DNA of 64,000 nucleotides, taken from Cydia pomonella (lineage: Eukaryota; Arthropoda; Insecta; Lepidoptera; Tortricidae). Shown one piece after another: positions 43,274 to 54,656 of the stretch. The stretch is taken from contig NC_084718.1 of the NCBI RefSeq assembly GCF_033807575.1, positions 20,291,991 to 20,355,990 on the forward strand. Direction: 5' to 3'. Position 1 is the first letter of the stretch. Each line of letters opens with the position of its first letter. The notes beneath the pieces are model-generated. The model saw only the letters and a list, made by a program, of their open reading frames with translations, was not told where the DNA came from and made no database searches. A program made the position numbers and the translations under genes.

Positions 43274-44506
43274 CTACGCCAAAGGTCTTCCCAATAGTTT
43301 AGTGGTGGTCTTGCCGTAACTGACGTGGTCTTTCATAAGCTTCTCCTGCTCGTGCCGGATGAGCCACTGCCGGATCCTGACCACCTGGTCTTTAGGCACT
43401 CTCTCCATTATGTAGTCCACCTGTAAACAAATTCGATGGCCTACTTGTAAACTTCAATATTTAGGGCAACTTGCTCGTTCTAGGGTTTAACTGTACTGCA
43501 TTAATTTTTAACTCCGAGTTAGTCCTAACCTAACCCTGGAAGGTCTTTAATGTCATACCTAGATACTAGTTACGTTATTCTAAGTAAAATGTAATTAATG
43601 GCTGTTATAGGCCCAATACTCAATAGTATTTTATTACAAATTCAAAAAGTAGTTGTACAGGTGGTAAAGTTATAGGCTAGGTCTTTGTGAACCTTGTTGG
43701 GCACTGCAATATTATTATTTACAATTCAAAGGAGAGGATAATTTGTGATTAAGTATCTTATAAACAATAATACCTATGATAAAATGTCAAAAATACAGAC
43801 TTCATGTCAAAAGTTTTGATTTCAATGTCATTTGTCATTTATTATTCAGAACATGAACTTATTATAATAACAAAGACGATTAACCTATAGGTATTATTGA
43901 ATTATAATCTGTCATTTAAAAAATCGCGTAGAGTATAATATAGGTATGTCTTATCTAATAACAATTTTTTTTTTATAACAATAATTTAATTTTATTTCCA
44001 TATAATTAAATTTAATTTTCTTCTTTTATAGAGTCCGGGAGTTTATTATATATTTTAATGGACATTACTAGAGGTCCCGAGGACAGTAGTTTAAGTTTAC
44101 AAGGTGGTGGGTTCAGTCTATTCTTGTTACAGACCGATCGTGTTGAAGGTAGGTCCTCTCGTTTAATATAGAATTCGCTATGCTTTCGAACGAACTTACA
44201 TATTTCTAATATGTATATAGATGTAAGGGTCAGTAGTCCAAGTTCAGAATAATAAGGTTTGTGGCTTTCGATTTCATCAAATGTTTGATGCGAATAAGCT
44301 TTTTCTGGAGGGTAAAGAGTAATGGAGCGTTGGTACTATTACCCCACAAAATAATACCATAATTTAGCCAGGCATATACGCGTAATATGTTTTTTAGGGC
44401 TGTGTCCAAATTTGTCGTTATTTTAACCGTCTGTTATGTAGCCACTCATATGTAAAACTTTTATTTACGGCTATTGTTGTCCTAAATATAAATAAATAAA
44501 TAAATA

Positions 44507-44537
<31 letters not shown>

Positions 44538-47500
44538 GACATTATTACACAAATTGACTAAGTCCCATAGTAAGTTCAATAAATATTTATAAATACTTAA
44601 ATACATAGAAATAACCCATGACTCAGGAACAAATATCCGTACTCATCACATGAATAAATGCCCTTACCAGGATTTGAACCCGGGACCATCAGCTTCATAG
44701 GCGCGGGGTCACTACCCACTAGGCCAGACCGGTCGTCAAAAAGAAAAAAAAATACGCAAAAGACTAACTTTTCTGTCGAAAAAAATCATTTTGATACCAG
44801 CTTTTATAGCTGTTTAAATATTTCTTTCAACATGCAACTAATCAAGATAATTCTAACAAACCCGAACACAATTATGTTGCGTCGTTTTACCACAGAGCTA
44901 CTCTGGCCACATTTTACCACAGAGTTACTCTGGCCACATTTTACCACAGAGTTACACTTGCCACATTTCACCACAGAGTTAATCTGGCCACATTTTACCA
45001 CAGAGCTCTCTGGCCACATTTTACCACAGAGTTACTCTGGCCACATTTTTATTTACCAGGTAAGTGACGTCCACATTCCTCCGCACGAGCTGCGCGTACA
45101 GCTGCAGGCGTTTCGTTATTGTCATGTCGTTGTTTTTATACCTGAAATACACATTTTTAATATCATTTTATTGTGATGTATATTAACAACAGCTACATAT
45201 ATTATATCCTTCGTTTATATTTTCAATTTTTACAAGCCTTTTATTTAACTTGCCCTGTCAGTTATTTTGTTAATGTGATCCCAATTCCCGATTTAACTGA
45301 AATTTTACATGCATATGTAAATCGGACGACAATGCAATACAAGTATTATAATGACGTGGAGCTGATCTGATGATGGAGACAGAAGATGGCCATGGGAACT
45401 CTGTGATAAAACAACGCAAACTTGTGTTTAGGGTTGTTAGAATTATCTCGATGACTATTTGATGCCTATGGAAAGAAAAGTACAGTCAGCGATAAAAGCT
45501 TGTAGGTACCAAAAATTTAATATTTGCTAGAAACTTATTTATTTGTACTGTTTTTATATTGAGGTGTGCAATAAAGAATATTCGTATTGTATTGTAAAGA
45601 AATAAATAATTAATATGTGGCTGCCCACTATGCTGTTGAGTCTGGCTTCTAAAGAGGGTAGTATCCCACCCCACGTGATCGACCATACAAAAAGTGAAAA
45701 CGTTTTTCCACTTCTAAACATTTTCCATCCTCCATGATTTTTTAGTATGTTATTGACACGATAAAAAACTAGGTTAATAGGTCTTCCTTTTTTTTCAAAA
45801 TTGGCCAAACAAAGAAATAAATAAAGCGAAACCTCGGATATATTTTGCTGAAGGGATCAACATCTAAATCAAAGTGATTTAGTTAGTAGAAAACATGTTC
45901 TCCCGAAATGCAATTTAAAACAAATTACCGTTACTTCATTAGATCCAAAAAGCTATTCTACCCTCTTAAGGATATTAGTACTCACTGTCTATCCAGGTAC
46001 ATCAAGATAGAATGGCCCTCATGAACCAGCTGATCCAGCTTCAAGAAGATGAAGGCCATGCGGTAGGGGGTCAGGCTATCGTACTTGGCCACGATTGGCC
46101 CTAGGGGCCAGAGACGTTCCTGGTTCAGGACAAACAGACTGAGGAGACAGAACATTTGTGCCATAAGAGGACGAGAGATTACATCAACAGCATTTTCAAA
46201 TTCTTCAAGTCCTTTTTTTGTTGTTAAGACAACCTTCTTTTGAACAACAAACGTGTAATAATAAATAATAATAATTTAGCCTATATACATCCCACTGCTG
46301 AGCACAGGCCTCTCAAGCGCGAGAGAGCTTGGGCTATAGTCCCCACGCTAGCCCAAAGCGGATTGGGGACTTCATGGCTCCTCTACACGATGGACCATCA
46401 TAGTGGCCCACTAAGCTAGGCTAGCGTGTAGAGAGGGTAGAGGTGTCGGATGGCTTATGGCGCGGCGGGATGGCGATGGGATGGCCGCGGTGTCGGTTTT
46501 TCGTCCGCACATCAAAGGTAGTGGGCCAGCGATGGCTGTACGTATCTACACGTGGCCCATCCTACACTGCGTGGACGGGACGTTGGTATGGACGTTCGTG
46601 CTGTGTATTATTTTGATTAAAAATGACGAGTACGTGGCCGCATCGCGAAACGATAAAGTTTTTAGAATTATATCGGGGAGAAAGCGTAACATGGAACCCA
46701 AAACATAAAGACCAGAACTATAAAAATAAGATCTACATACATAATTACATATATGCAAAATATATACCTACACAGCGGCACATTAAGAAAGAGACAAGTA
46801 ATTATTTTTCAGTAGCGTTTTAAAGCTTTAATACAAATACTTAAATACATAGAAAACACCCATGACTCAAGAACAAATATCCATGCTCATCACACGAATA
46901 AATGCCCTTACCAGGATTTGAACCCGGGCCACCAGCTTCGTAGGCAGGGTCACTACCCGAGGGCCGAACCGGTCGTCTTTACTATTACTTTATTATTGTG
47001 CAGATTAAGAGAATGTCGGTAAGTGGCGTATAATGCTGCAGCGGCTAATACTTCCACGTCCATCTTGGAAAACGAATAGATCGCAACTGAATGTCGCCAT
47101 CGTGTAGTGGTGTTTCATCTCGCTGGGCCAACGCTGGGCCATCATGTAGAGGAGACATCATATACACCTTTGAATTTCTTTGCAGACGTATGCAGGTTTC
47201 CTCACGATGTTTTCCATCACCGGAAAGCTAGTGGTAAATATCAAATAATATTTCGTATATAAGTTCCGAGAAACTCAATGGTACGAGCCGGAGTTTGAAC
47301 ACTTTGAACCCGCGACCTTCGAATTGAAAGTTGGACGTCATATCCACTCGGCCATTAGGGACATAACAATACATTTTAAATTATTACTTTTTTGTGGTTG
47401 GTATATCGGATAGGACGATGTGAAAACGCTCTTACATACAGCAAAATTATCAATATAATTATGTATCAATCTAGATGCGGATCTTCCTAAGGACTTACTT

Positions 47501-50245
47501 CTTGACGGCTGCTAAAAAGTCGAACTCTGTGATTTTACCTCTACGAATTCGTTTATCTTTGGTTTAACTGTTCACCTGGTTAATCCAATTTTGAAGAAAA
47601 CATAACATGTATATTTAAGCCTTGACAGTAAGACTGCCTTTCCACTGAGGTGGAGATGAACGGAGATAAGAGGAGACGTGCAGCAATTTTATACCTGCGC
47701 AGAGTACAAAGATTGCATCATCATACTCATGATCTTCCTTTTGACAAAGCTGGTGTTGTGGGCTTGGCGGAGCGCGCCCGCGCCCGGCATCTCGGTCGGC
47801 ATCCCAGGCCATCGGGGGAGCTCCCTAAATTCCGCTGAGTCTGCTTGTCTCTTTAATCGTTTTAAAGAGCCATGTTTAGAACCCGTTCTTTTGGGTCTCT
47901 TCAACGAGGGATCTAAAGAACTAGAGTCATACATCCAACGCAACTCTGGAATTATTTTTTCCAATCGCGTTGGACTGGGTACTCGAGCTGACTTTTTTCC
48001 TTGTTTTAGTTCCTTATGGGGGATCGAATGTGAAGGAAGATTCTTGTTAAAGTTTAAATGGTTAACAATTTTCTTTTCTTGCAGTCGAGGGGATTTCGAT
48101 GCCTTTCTCTTCAGACTCCTGGGATTTGAGGCCTGCCTTCTGAATCTCTTGAGACGAGCCAAGGAATCAGAAGGGCCAGGGTCGATGTCCAACCAGCGCA
48201 AAAACTCTTTATCCTCTTTATCTAAATTTTGCTGTAATTTTTCTTGTAAGGCCTCATCGAAATGAGCAATGATTTCAGAGAGATCGAAGTCATTTTCTTG
48301 TTTCTTGTTGATTCTAAAGATTTTGTCAGAGCTTGAGGCTTCACTAATATTTGTAAAATTTTTGGAAATTTCTTTGGTTCTGAAGACATTTGTGGCATTT
48401 GATGTGTTGAAGTTTCTGGTAGATGTTGAAACCGAGTTAATATCTAAGTTAAAAACACAAGCATTAATAAAAGAAGGAAAACGACAATACAAAATGTAAA
48501 TATTAGAAACAAAAGGATATCTTACAAAAAATAAGCACCAGGAATTCTATTGGCATGTAATACTTTCTAAAACAATATCGATCTAAACACATGAGTCCTG
48601 CATGCATAGTTGGTTTTTCAACAAATGCTTGCTACTAGCATAATAAACCAAAACCCACCTAATTTTTTAATCTATTGCAATTATTAATAGTTCCGCTAAT
48701 CAAAATTAATAGCTATTAAACAGCTTTTCAAATATTAAATACATAACTCAACCCAACCTTCATAAAAACAAACTTTAAACAACGCAATTACCAACCAACA
48801 TAAATTTTCAATTATGATTCGTAAGATTATACAGGTATTTGCTCAGCTTCCCCTTTTAGGCTTGAGAATCTACCGCGAAAACCGATATGCATATTTTCTT
48901 TATCTGTCTCTCTATCACTAGAATATGCAAGAGCGATAGAGAGGCAGATAGCGAAATTTCAAGTTCCATCTTTCGAGGTAAGCCCCCAGTGATACGAGTG
49001 TCCCTCCCTTCCCCCTCTTTCAACCCCCCGTTATCCGTGGCCCCGCTCACTGCCAAGGTCGTGCGGATCGATACGAGGGGCGGACGTGGGTCGGGACTAT
49101 TCGGCAACCCTTTTAAAATATCATGCACAGTTATTAGGAGTTTCTTCTTACCGATAACACCTCAGTGTTATCGGTGAAGTCCTAATTAGGATGGAAGTAG
49201 ACATTTCTAGACTTTAGCTTATATTTCCGCTTATAATTAAATTTCCTTGTCACACTGTATACCTCAGAGACCCGGATGCATACAACCGAACCCGATCTTT
49301 TGCTCATAGCAATAGCAATTATCCATTCATCCAGCAATTTTAACTTGCCGACCCAAGAGTAATTTTCTAAGCCCATTAGCGCCTTTACCCACTTTTTGCA
49401 AGCACTATTTTTCTAATGATGTTAAATAGAGTTTATAGTAGAAAAACTAGTGCCTACGCCAATTCTTGGGATTAGTTGCCAAGCGGACCCCAGGTTCCCA
49501 TGAGCCGTGGAAAATTCCGGGACAAGTGCGAGGAGGAAGATACATTGTTAAATATCGCTATTTTAATTGGTATAGGTTATGATGACGGTATCATCCAGTA
49601 TGTTATCATTGATGCTATGCTCCTTAAATAAAATAAAATAAAATATTTTTATTTCAGAACCTTCATAATTCCATAAAAAATTGTTAGTACTGTCGTTATA
49701 GCTAGGGGTTAATAAATAATTTAAAAGTCTTTATGGTGATAGTTGCTTTTTCAGCTTCTTTTTATTAGGGTTCCGTAGGCAAACTAGGATCTTTTATAGT
49801 TTCACCATATCCGTCTGTCTGTCCGTCCGCGGCTTTATTCCGTGGCCGTGGTCGTGCTAAAAAGCTACCATTTGACATGAATACATTAATGAATCATAGC
49901 GACAAAATGGTAAAATAGAAATTACGAAACAATATTTTTTTAGGTACCTCCCTCGTCTAAAAAAAATATTTGTCACGTCAATCCTATCGTGTGGGGTAGG
50001 TATCGTTGGATAGGTATTTCAACAAACACTTTTGATGAAGTGAATATTTTCGGAAATAATCGCTCGAACTTATGAACCATGGGCCCAAAAATATAGAAAA
50101 AAGTGGCTGTGACATAATCGGACAGACAGACGGATATGACGAATCTATAAGGGTTCCGTTTTTTGCCATTTGGCTACGGAACCCTAAAAAGTGAAAATAG
50201 AGACTAATAATGACATCCAAGAAAAACTATAGCGAACATAATCAT
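43274..50245 (-). CDS. gene B: secreted, propeptide-like protein of unknown family
   Basis: Exons on the - strand, 5' to 3': 50215-50245, 47695-48443, 45986-46236, 45057-45141, 43274-43420. Donors GTCATT, GTATAA, GTGAGT, GTAAAT; acceptors after CTTAG, AAAAG, TTTCAG, TTACAG. The phases 1, 0, 2, 0 fit and give 420 aa ending in TAG. MIMFAIVFLGYINSVST reads as a signal peptide. Exon 2 (249 codons) holds basic clusters at residues ~107-114 (RLKRFRRQ), ~192-196 (KRPKR) and ~205-210 (KRLKRQ), with an internally repeated LRWxxDxxxxDxSLxRxKR-like module. The conserved C-terminal part (exons 3-5) has SRPLMAQMFCLLSLFVLNQE, PYRMAFIFLKLDQLVHEGHS, RLQLYAQLVRRNVDVTYL and VDYIMERVPKDQ, shared with gene A. 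Exon 3 could instead start at 46233. The first exon rests on a weak donor and similarity to gene A exon 1. Function unknown. Confidence 0.74.
43990..44425 (-). pseudogene. LINE RT C-terminal fragment
   Basis: - strand YAWLNYGIILWGNSTNAPLL, FTLQKKLIRI, then frameshifted remnants of the C-terminal domain. In the last intron of gene B. Confidence 0.65.
44484..44738 (-). mobile_element. tRNA-derived SINE, family 2, with (TA)n
   Basis: B box GGTTCAAATCC and head GACGACCGGTCTGGCCTAG on the - strand. The tail passes into (TA)~14 at 44506-44533 and (AAAT)n. Internal deletion compared with 36906-37168. Confidence 0.78.
44883..45046 (-). repeat. 27-bp minisatellite next to gene B exon 4 donor
   Basis: Six units of CATTTTACCACAGAGTTACT plus CTGGCCA, with one unit 2 bp shorter. 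The array ends ~10 bp from the splice donor at 45056/45055 of gene B. Confidence 0.9.
45485..45600 (+). mobile_element. LINE 3' end
   Basis: TTGTACTGTTTTTATATTGAGG, TGTGCAATAAAGAATATTCG and TATTGTATTGT tail in gene B intron 3; same GTGCAATAAAG end type as 14780-14895. Confidence 0.55.
45654..45965. mobile_element. TTAA-family MITE
   Basis: Ends AGAGGGTAGTATCC/GCTATTCTACCCTCT with TTAA at 45966-45969; the left TTAA is mutated. Shares CCATACAAAAAGTGAAAACG, TTTTTCCACTTCTAAAC and GCGAAACCT with 3410-3780. It stops ~20 bp from the gene B exon 3 donor. Confidence 0.7.
46377..47153. mobile_element. 777-bp TIR element containing a SINE
   Basis: Left end GCTCCTCTACACGATGGACC..ATAGTGGCCCA, right end TGGGCCAACGCTGGGCCATC..ATGTAGAGGAG. 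Imperfect 8-bp flanks ACTTCATG/ACATCATA. A family 2 SINE (46825-46975, - strand) is nested inside. 46285-46376 just outside it is a LINE end (CCCACTGCTGAGCACAGGCC). All in gene B intron 2. Confidence 0.65.
46825..46975 (-). mobile_element. tRNA-derived SINE, family 2
   Basis: - strand head GACGACCGGTTCGGCCC, B box GGTTCAAATCC, then ATTCGTGTGATGAGCATGG and ATGGGTGTTTTCTATG; 3' part missing. Confidence 0.75.
47180..47352 (-). mobile_element. tRNA-derived SINE, family 1 head
   Basis: - strand: ATGGCCGAGTGGATATGACG (A box), ACTTTCAATTCGAAGGTCG, then CTCCGGCTCGTACC, ATTGAGTTTCTCGGAACTTA and ACATCGTGAGGAAACCTGC. Lies ~340 bp downstream of the gene B exon 2 donor. Confidence 0.75.
48845..49185. repeat. 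GC-rich repeat island with perfect hairpin
   Basis: In gene B intron 1. 48895-48955 folds as CTATCTGTCTCTCTATCACT against its inverse. 49000-49100 is C/G-rich. 49150-49175 is a perfect 11-bp stem ACCGATAACAC/GTGTTATCGGT with loop CTCA. No gene start is supported. Confidence 0.5.
49440..49545 (+). mobile_element. SINE family 1 tail
   Basis: AAAACTAGTGCCTACGCCAA, GGACCCCAGGTTCCCATGAG and GGGACAAGTGCGAGGAGGAAG. Confidence 0.7.
49766..50187. mobile_element. foldback MITE, AGGGTTCCGTAG ends
   Basis: Left TAGGGTTCCGTAGGCAAACT..CCATATCCGTCTGTCTGTCC, right GACAGACAGACGGATATGAC..TTTGGCTACGGAACCCTA. Palindromic arms ~75 bp. Sits 28 bp downstream of the proposed gene B exon 1 donor. Confidence 0.78.
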
Positions 50246-50559
50246 GTTCGCAATTAATTAATCAATTAATCGCAAAAACTCTTCCCTTCATATTAAAAAG
50301 ACGTTCCTACCTACAGCTATATGTTCAACGTTATTACGACATTCAATGAGAATTTAAAGTTTTTATTTGGTTGAATGTGAATAAAGTAAAATATAAGATA
50401 AAAATTGCTTATTTTACTTATTCAATTTTAATTTAATGTATTAGTAATGCCGTTGACTATTGGCAGTTTTAGAACAAAAAACTAAAAAGTAACAGTCCAT
50501 GGTTGATGATGATGATTAAAATTACTGTAGTTTGCTAAAATATGTGTTTTTACATAAAT

Positions 50560-50890
50560 ATTGTCTAATGGTTTTCGTTAATCTTTATAGGTTATTTATT
50601 TCTTAGTCTATAGGATACATTTCGGGGAGTGTGCGATGGGATTACATAATCTAATCCCCCCATCTCCGTTCTGCCACCGTGGGACTAGACGCGGACTTGC
50701 GTTTCACCCTTACGTCGTTACTTTACCACTGATTCGCACTAAACGCTACGCGTCCAGCTTTATCATGCGAACGGCTAAGGAGTGGAATTCACTTCCTGCA
50801 AATCTATTCCCAGTCCACTATAACTTGGACCTTTTTAAATCGAGAGTGAATAGACATCTTTTTTTAGACTGCATCGGCACTTTCCATTGA
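50560..50890 (+). pseudogene. LINE RT C-terminal fragment
   Basis: RRGLAFHPYVVTLPLIRTKR, YASSFIMRTAKEWNSLPANL, FPVHYNLDLFKSRVNRHL; a highly typical C-terminal domain of lepidopteran non-LTR elements, uninterrupted for ~84 codons. Confidence 0.87.
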
Positions 50891-51004
50891 GATTGTGGTC
50901 AAATGCTTACCTTTTCGTAATAAAAAAAAATCCAAATACGCGAGGTCTCTGATTGCAAGTAGTCCTAAACAACGAATCATGGGCATACACATATTACTTT
51001 AATA

Positions 51005-51120
51005 GTTTTTTATACCACGACGGTTGCAAACAAGCGTACGGCCCGCCTGATGGTAAGCAGTGACCGCAGCCTATGGATGCCTGCAACTCCAGAGGTGTTG
51101 ACATGCGCGTTGTCGACCCT
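51005..51120 (-). mobile_element. LINE 3' end, 'TAGGGTCGGCAACGCG' family
   Basis: Reverse copy: TTTTTTATACCACGACGGTT, GGCCCGCCTGATGGTAAGCA, CCAGAGGTGTTGACATGCGC. 51180-51300 next to it carries the CACCATTTCATCCCTTGGTT..GAGTAACTACGGAACCCTAC end of the 38262 element, reversed. Confidence 0.75.
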
Positions 51121-51589
51121 ATTGTTGTCTTGTCTTAATTTGTTTCCTCGCATTTTATACGTTGAAAAGAATGCATTTGAAAAGTAGTGTTTAGCTCGGG
51201 TGAAAAGCACCATTTCATCCCTTGGTTATCAATCTACTATACTAATAGCTCCAGTTTAGCTTATTATGACAGAAGAGTAACTACGGAACCCTACACTGTG
51301 TTGGTGTTTATCAGTTAAAATTGATACCTACTCCATTTTGAAGATAACGGTAATGACGTTTGATTTAATCCGCAAAACGTTTGATATAAACCTATTTATA
51401 TTTTACTTTCAATCGACCACTCCTTTTCAAGTAAAATTTACTTGAGTTCCTAACGAGTTTGGTTCTTAATTGGTGACTTTGAAGATGTATTCAGCATTAT
51501 TATGGTTGAGCGCTAAGTTTACCGATAAAAGGTTTTTTAATTTATAATTATTGTATAAGGGGAAGTTTGAAAGTAGCACCGGTAGCGGA

Positions 51590-51850
51590 GAAGATAAGGA
51601 GCGGTAGGTTATCGTGATATGGGCTTTTAATGAAAAGGGATGAATGCCATGTAGGAAAAAGAATGTTAGGAATGAATGTTGATGGACGGAGAGCGGATGG
51701 TAGACCCAAAAAACGATGGATGGATTGTGATGAGAAAGAAAGGAGTGAGTGCTGAGGTGACGAAAGATAGAGGAGAATGGAAGAGAAGAACATGTTATGC
51801 CGACCCCACATAACGTGGGATAAGGGCAGGAGGAAGAAGGAAGAAGAAGT
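51590..51850 (+). pseudogene. LINE C-terminal coding fragment
   Basis: + strand VGKRMLGMNVDGRRADGRPK, KRWMDC, EKERSE and then EEKNMLCRPHIT-like after frameshifts. It ends GGGATAAGGGCAGGAGGAAGAAG. This is the GRRxxGRPKKRWMDC signature of RTE-like elements. Confidence 0.8.
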
Positions 51851-53760
51851 ATCAGTGGGACGCAGAAACCAGGTCCGTGTAAGTTTTATATTTCTGAAGA
51901 AAACCCTTATTCGGACAACGGGTCTTTTGTCCTTTCTTTATTAACGAATGTGATAAAATCGCCACTCATATGCACACAAACCTTTCAGAGGAAATACCAC
52001 CGCCTTCTCAGATTTGAGAATATTCGGTGAATATCTCCGTCGCGCTGGCTGTAGCTCCTAGAATTAGTGTGTAAGCGAAAAATCCTGAGTAAAAATTTCA
52101 GATATCGAGGTTTCGTTCTCAAAATTTTCCTCCTCCAAAACTTAACCAATGGTAATGAGATTTTGGTAACGGAATTAGAAAGAAATTATCTGTGTCTGGC
52201 TATTTTGATATTTGCGTTATATTTTGCCGATTTTGTATGCTAGGCGTCTGTTGACAGCGCCTTTCTTTGGCCGTTTTTGAAGTTGCTAACCTATAAGTTG
52301 TAATGTAAGGTATTCTACTTTAATCATCACTATCATCTGCTTAAAAAAGTTAACTGTAATGTCCAGATTATCGCTAACAACTCCAACTTTTAATACTTTA
52401 GAAAATACTAGGAAGCCGATTTTTGATATGATCATAGTCCAAGACTTGGCTTCGTACAAACCAATCAAAACATAACTTTCCATTCCATCTACCCTGCCTT
52501 TAAACGTATAATAATTGAATGAAAACCTTTCCTCATTACATTTAAATATCAAGTAGCTCCAGCTGGTTCCTTCATTAAAATGTGTTAAAATACAGACTAT
52601 ATTTGGGCATCTTCCACGTGCTGTATTTAGTTAGATTCCTCTCCAAGCCATTGAGGTGTACTTAAGAAACCCTCCGGTACTTAAAAATAACCCCTGAGCA
52701 AAATCCACCCAACGATCAGCTGTTGCCAAGGGCGCTGCGATAATCTTCACATCACTTAACCAGCTTATCAAAACAATAACTAGTATAAACTAGAACTCTA
52801 ATCAAGTATAGTTAGTACAGAGCTCAAGATATAGCTTATACTGGTTTTTAAAAGCGAAGCGCTTTAGAGCCGCTTGTGTTAACAGTTCGCAATCGACCCG
52901 AACCTTTCCTAATGCGCATGCTCGAAAGCCGCCATCACTCCTTGCTGTTTCATTTCAAAATAAACTATATTTGTTAAGAGGTAAGGTTGATTTTGGATTG
53001 TTAAAACGAAATCGATTCCCGTTGGGTACTAACGAAAATAGACAATAAAATTATGTGCCTGATTCAGTAGGTACGTAATGACTCAATTTCGGGAGCTTTG
53101 GAGCAAAGCTACACTGATCTCTTTAAGTAGAAGGTGATGCAACTAACATAAGGGTTTTTCGTTAAGTTTCTATTTTTTGAATGGTCTTGGCAACAAGATA
53201 TTTTTAGATCAGTACCTGGGACCGGATGAGTTTCTTAGAACTCATTTATGGAAAATCTTGGAATATTTTCTGGTAAATATTCTAAGAAAACCGATGTAAT
53301 CCCGACAAGTTATACTTTCCAAGGATACAACTGAAACAAGTTAGATGAGATGGTGATAAGGGATCACTTGTGAACTTATAGTATATTGATTTGGTCCTGT
53401 AGTCTTGTTAAAAAAAAAAACAACGGGTTGCACTCCGGGAGTGCCTGCAGAAGTGAAAACTTGAATATTAACGTTGTGCATTTTTGATATTTTGGAGAAA
53501 TAGAGTAGCAGTTTTATAAAAAGAGATAATTCTCTATTATACCTACTAGAGTAAATAAATTTGAGTGTGGAAGATATTTTGAAATGCGAATCTTAGTGTT
53601 AATATATAACATATACATGAGACGTGAGCAGGACTACAGCCTACACACTCAGTAAATGTTAATGAATCGTTTACGATCATATTAAGTAAAACAATCACAC
53701 TTCTTTTCTGTTATTTAACTTTTTGGTAAGAAAAAAATTGAGTTCTTATCTACAATAATA
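51851..53760. other. intergenic, one unassigned ORF
   Basis: A - strand frame at 52286-52552 (88 aa, GLYEAKSWTMIISKIGFLVF) has no recognisable domain or splice context. 52020-52280 resembles a dispersed repeat (CGCGCTGGCTGTAGCTCC, GGCGTCTGTTGACAGCGCC). 53210-53300 resembles a decayed SINE family 1 body. Nothing else supported. Confidence 0.35.
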
Positions 53761-53766
53761 AAATAA

Positions 53767-54656
53767 TAGTACATTGTGCAACGAGGGTGGTAAGTGAAAT
53801 TTCGGAAGCGAGTTTACAATATTCTTACCTCTGGAGTTATATACACACAATGTTTTTCATCACACTTGCGAAAAAAACGGAATAATTCTTAATTACGGTG
53901 ACATATGAAACATTCGTCCGCCATATTGACATTTCTTGACAGGTTAGACAACGTAGGCACAGACCTATTCGGCATTCAGCCACGATTGAAAATTATGTAA
54001 AGATATTTTAAATACTTTAATCATATACAAAAATATTAAATTATAAACGTCAGTTGTTTAGAAGTAAAACTCATTTACGCTACCTAGTTTGTATGAATTA
54101 GTGACATAATAATACATTTTTCATTACACTTGCTCGAAAAAGTTCTTATTTCATGCAGGTGTACTGAAGGACAAAGGCCTATTTTGTTCCCGCGGGAGTT
54201 ATGGATTGTGAAAAAAAAAGCTTTAACGCCCTAGGGAGTTATAGCTTTTTTTTAAATTATGACACTTTCTTACAAACCAAGTAGCATAAATGAGTTTTAC
54301 TTTTAAAATACTGACACATATCATTTAATATTTTTGTATGTTTAAAATTAAATAATTTGATTAATTTAACAGCCGTTTAAAATATTTTTACATGATTATT
54401 AATCGTGGCTGAACGCCGAATAGGTCTGTGCCCTCGATGAACCTGTCTGAATGTTTGATATGTCACCGTATTTAAGAATTATTTCGCTTAAAATTTAGTT
54501 TTTTCTTCGCATGTGTCATGAAAAACATTGATTGCAACTCCGGGGGTAAGAATATTGCAAACTCGGATCTTTAATTCCCTCCTGCCTGGTGGCTGTCGGG
54601 AATAATCACCCTCGTATCCACAATTTCACTTACCCCCCTCGTTGCACAGTGTACTA
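53767..54656. mobile_element. 890-bp foldback element
   Basis: Ends TAGTACATTGTGCAACGAGG and CCTCGTTGCACAGTGTACTA. Arms of ~330 bp (53767-54098 and 54274-54656) carry GTAAGTGAAATTTC, CTCCGGGGGTAAG, TGACATATGAAACATTCG, CGAATAGGTCTGTGCC and AAGTAAAACTCATTTA. The centre has CATGCAGGTGTACTGAAGGA and CCCTAGGGAGTTAT. A partial direct repeat of the centre continues at 54661-54890. Single arms occur at 2640-2880 and 30880-31295. Confidence 0.8.

Noticed and set aside
44658..45176. 172-codon + strand ORF
   Set aside because: Made of a SINE end and the 27-bp minisatellite, antisense to gene B exon 4.
47678..48265. 195-codon + strand ORF
   Set aside because: Antisense to gene B exon 2, whose strand is fixed by splice sites, phase and homology to gene A.
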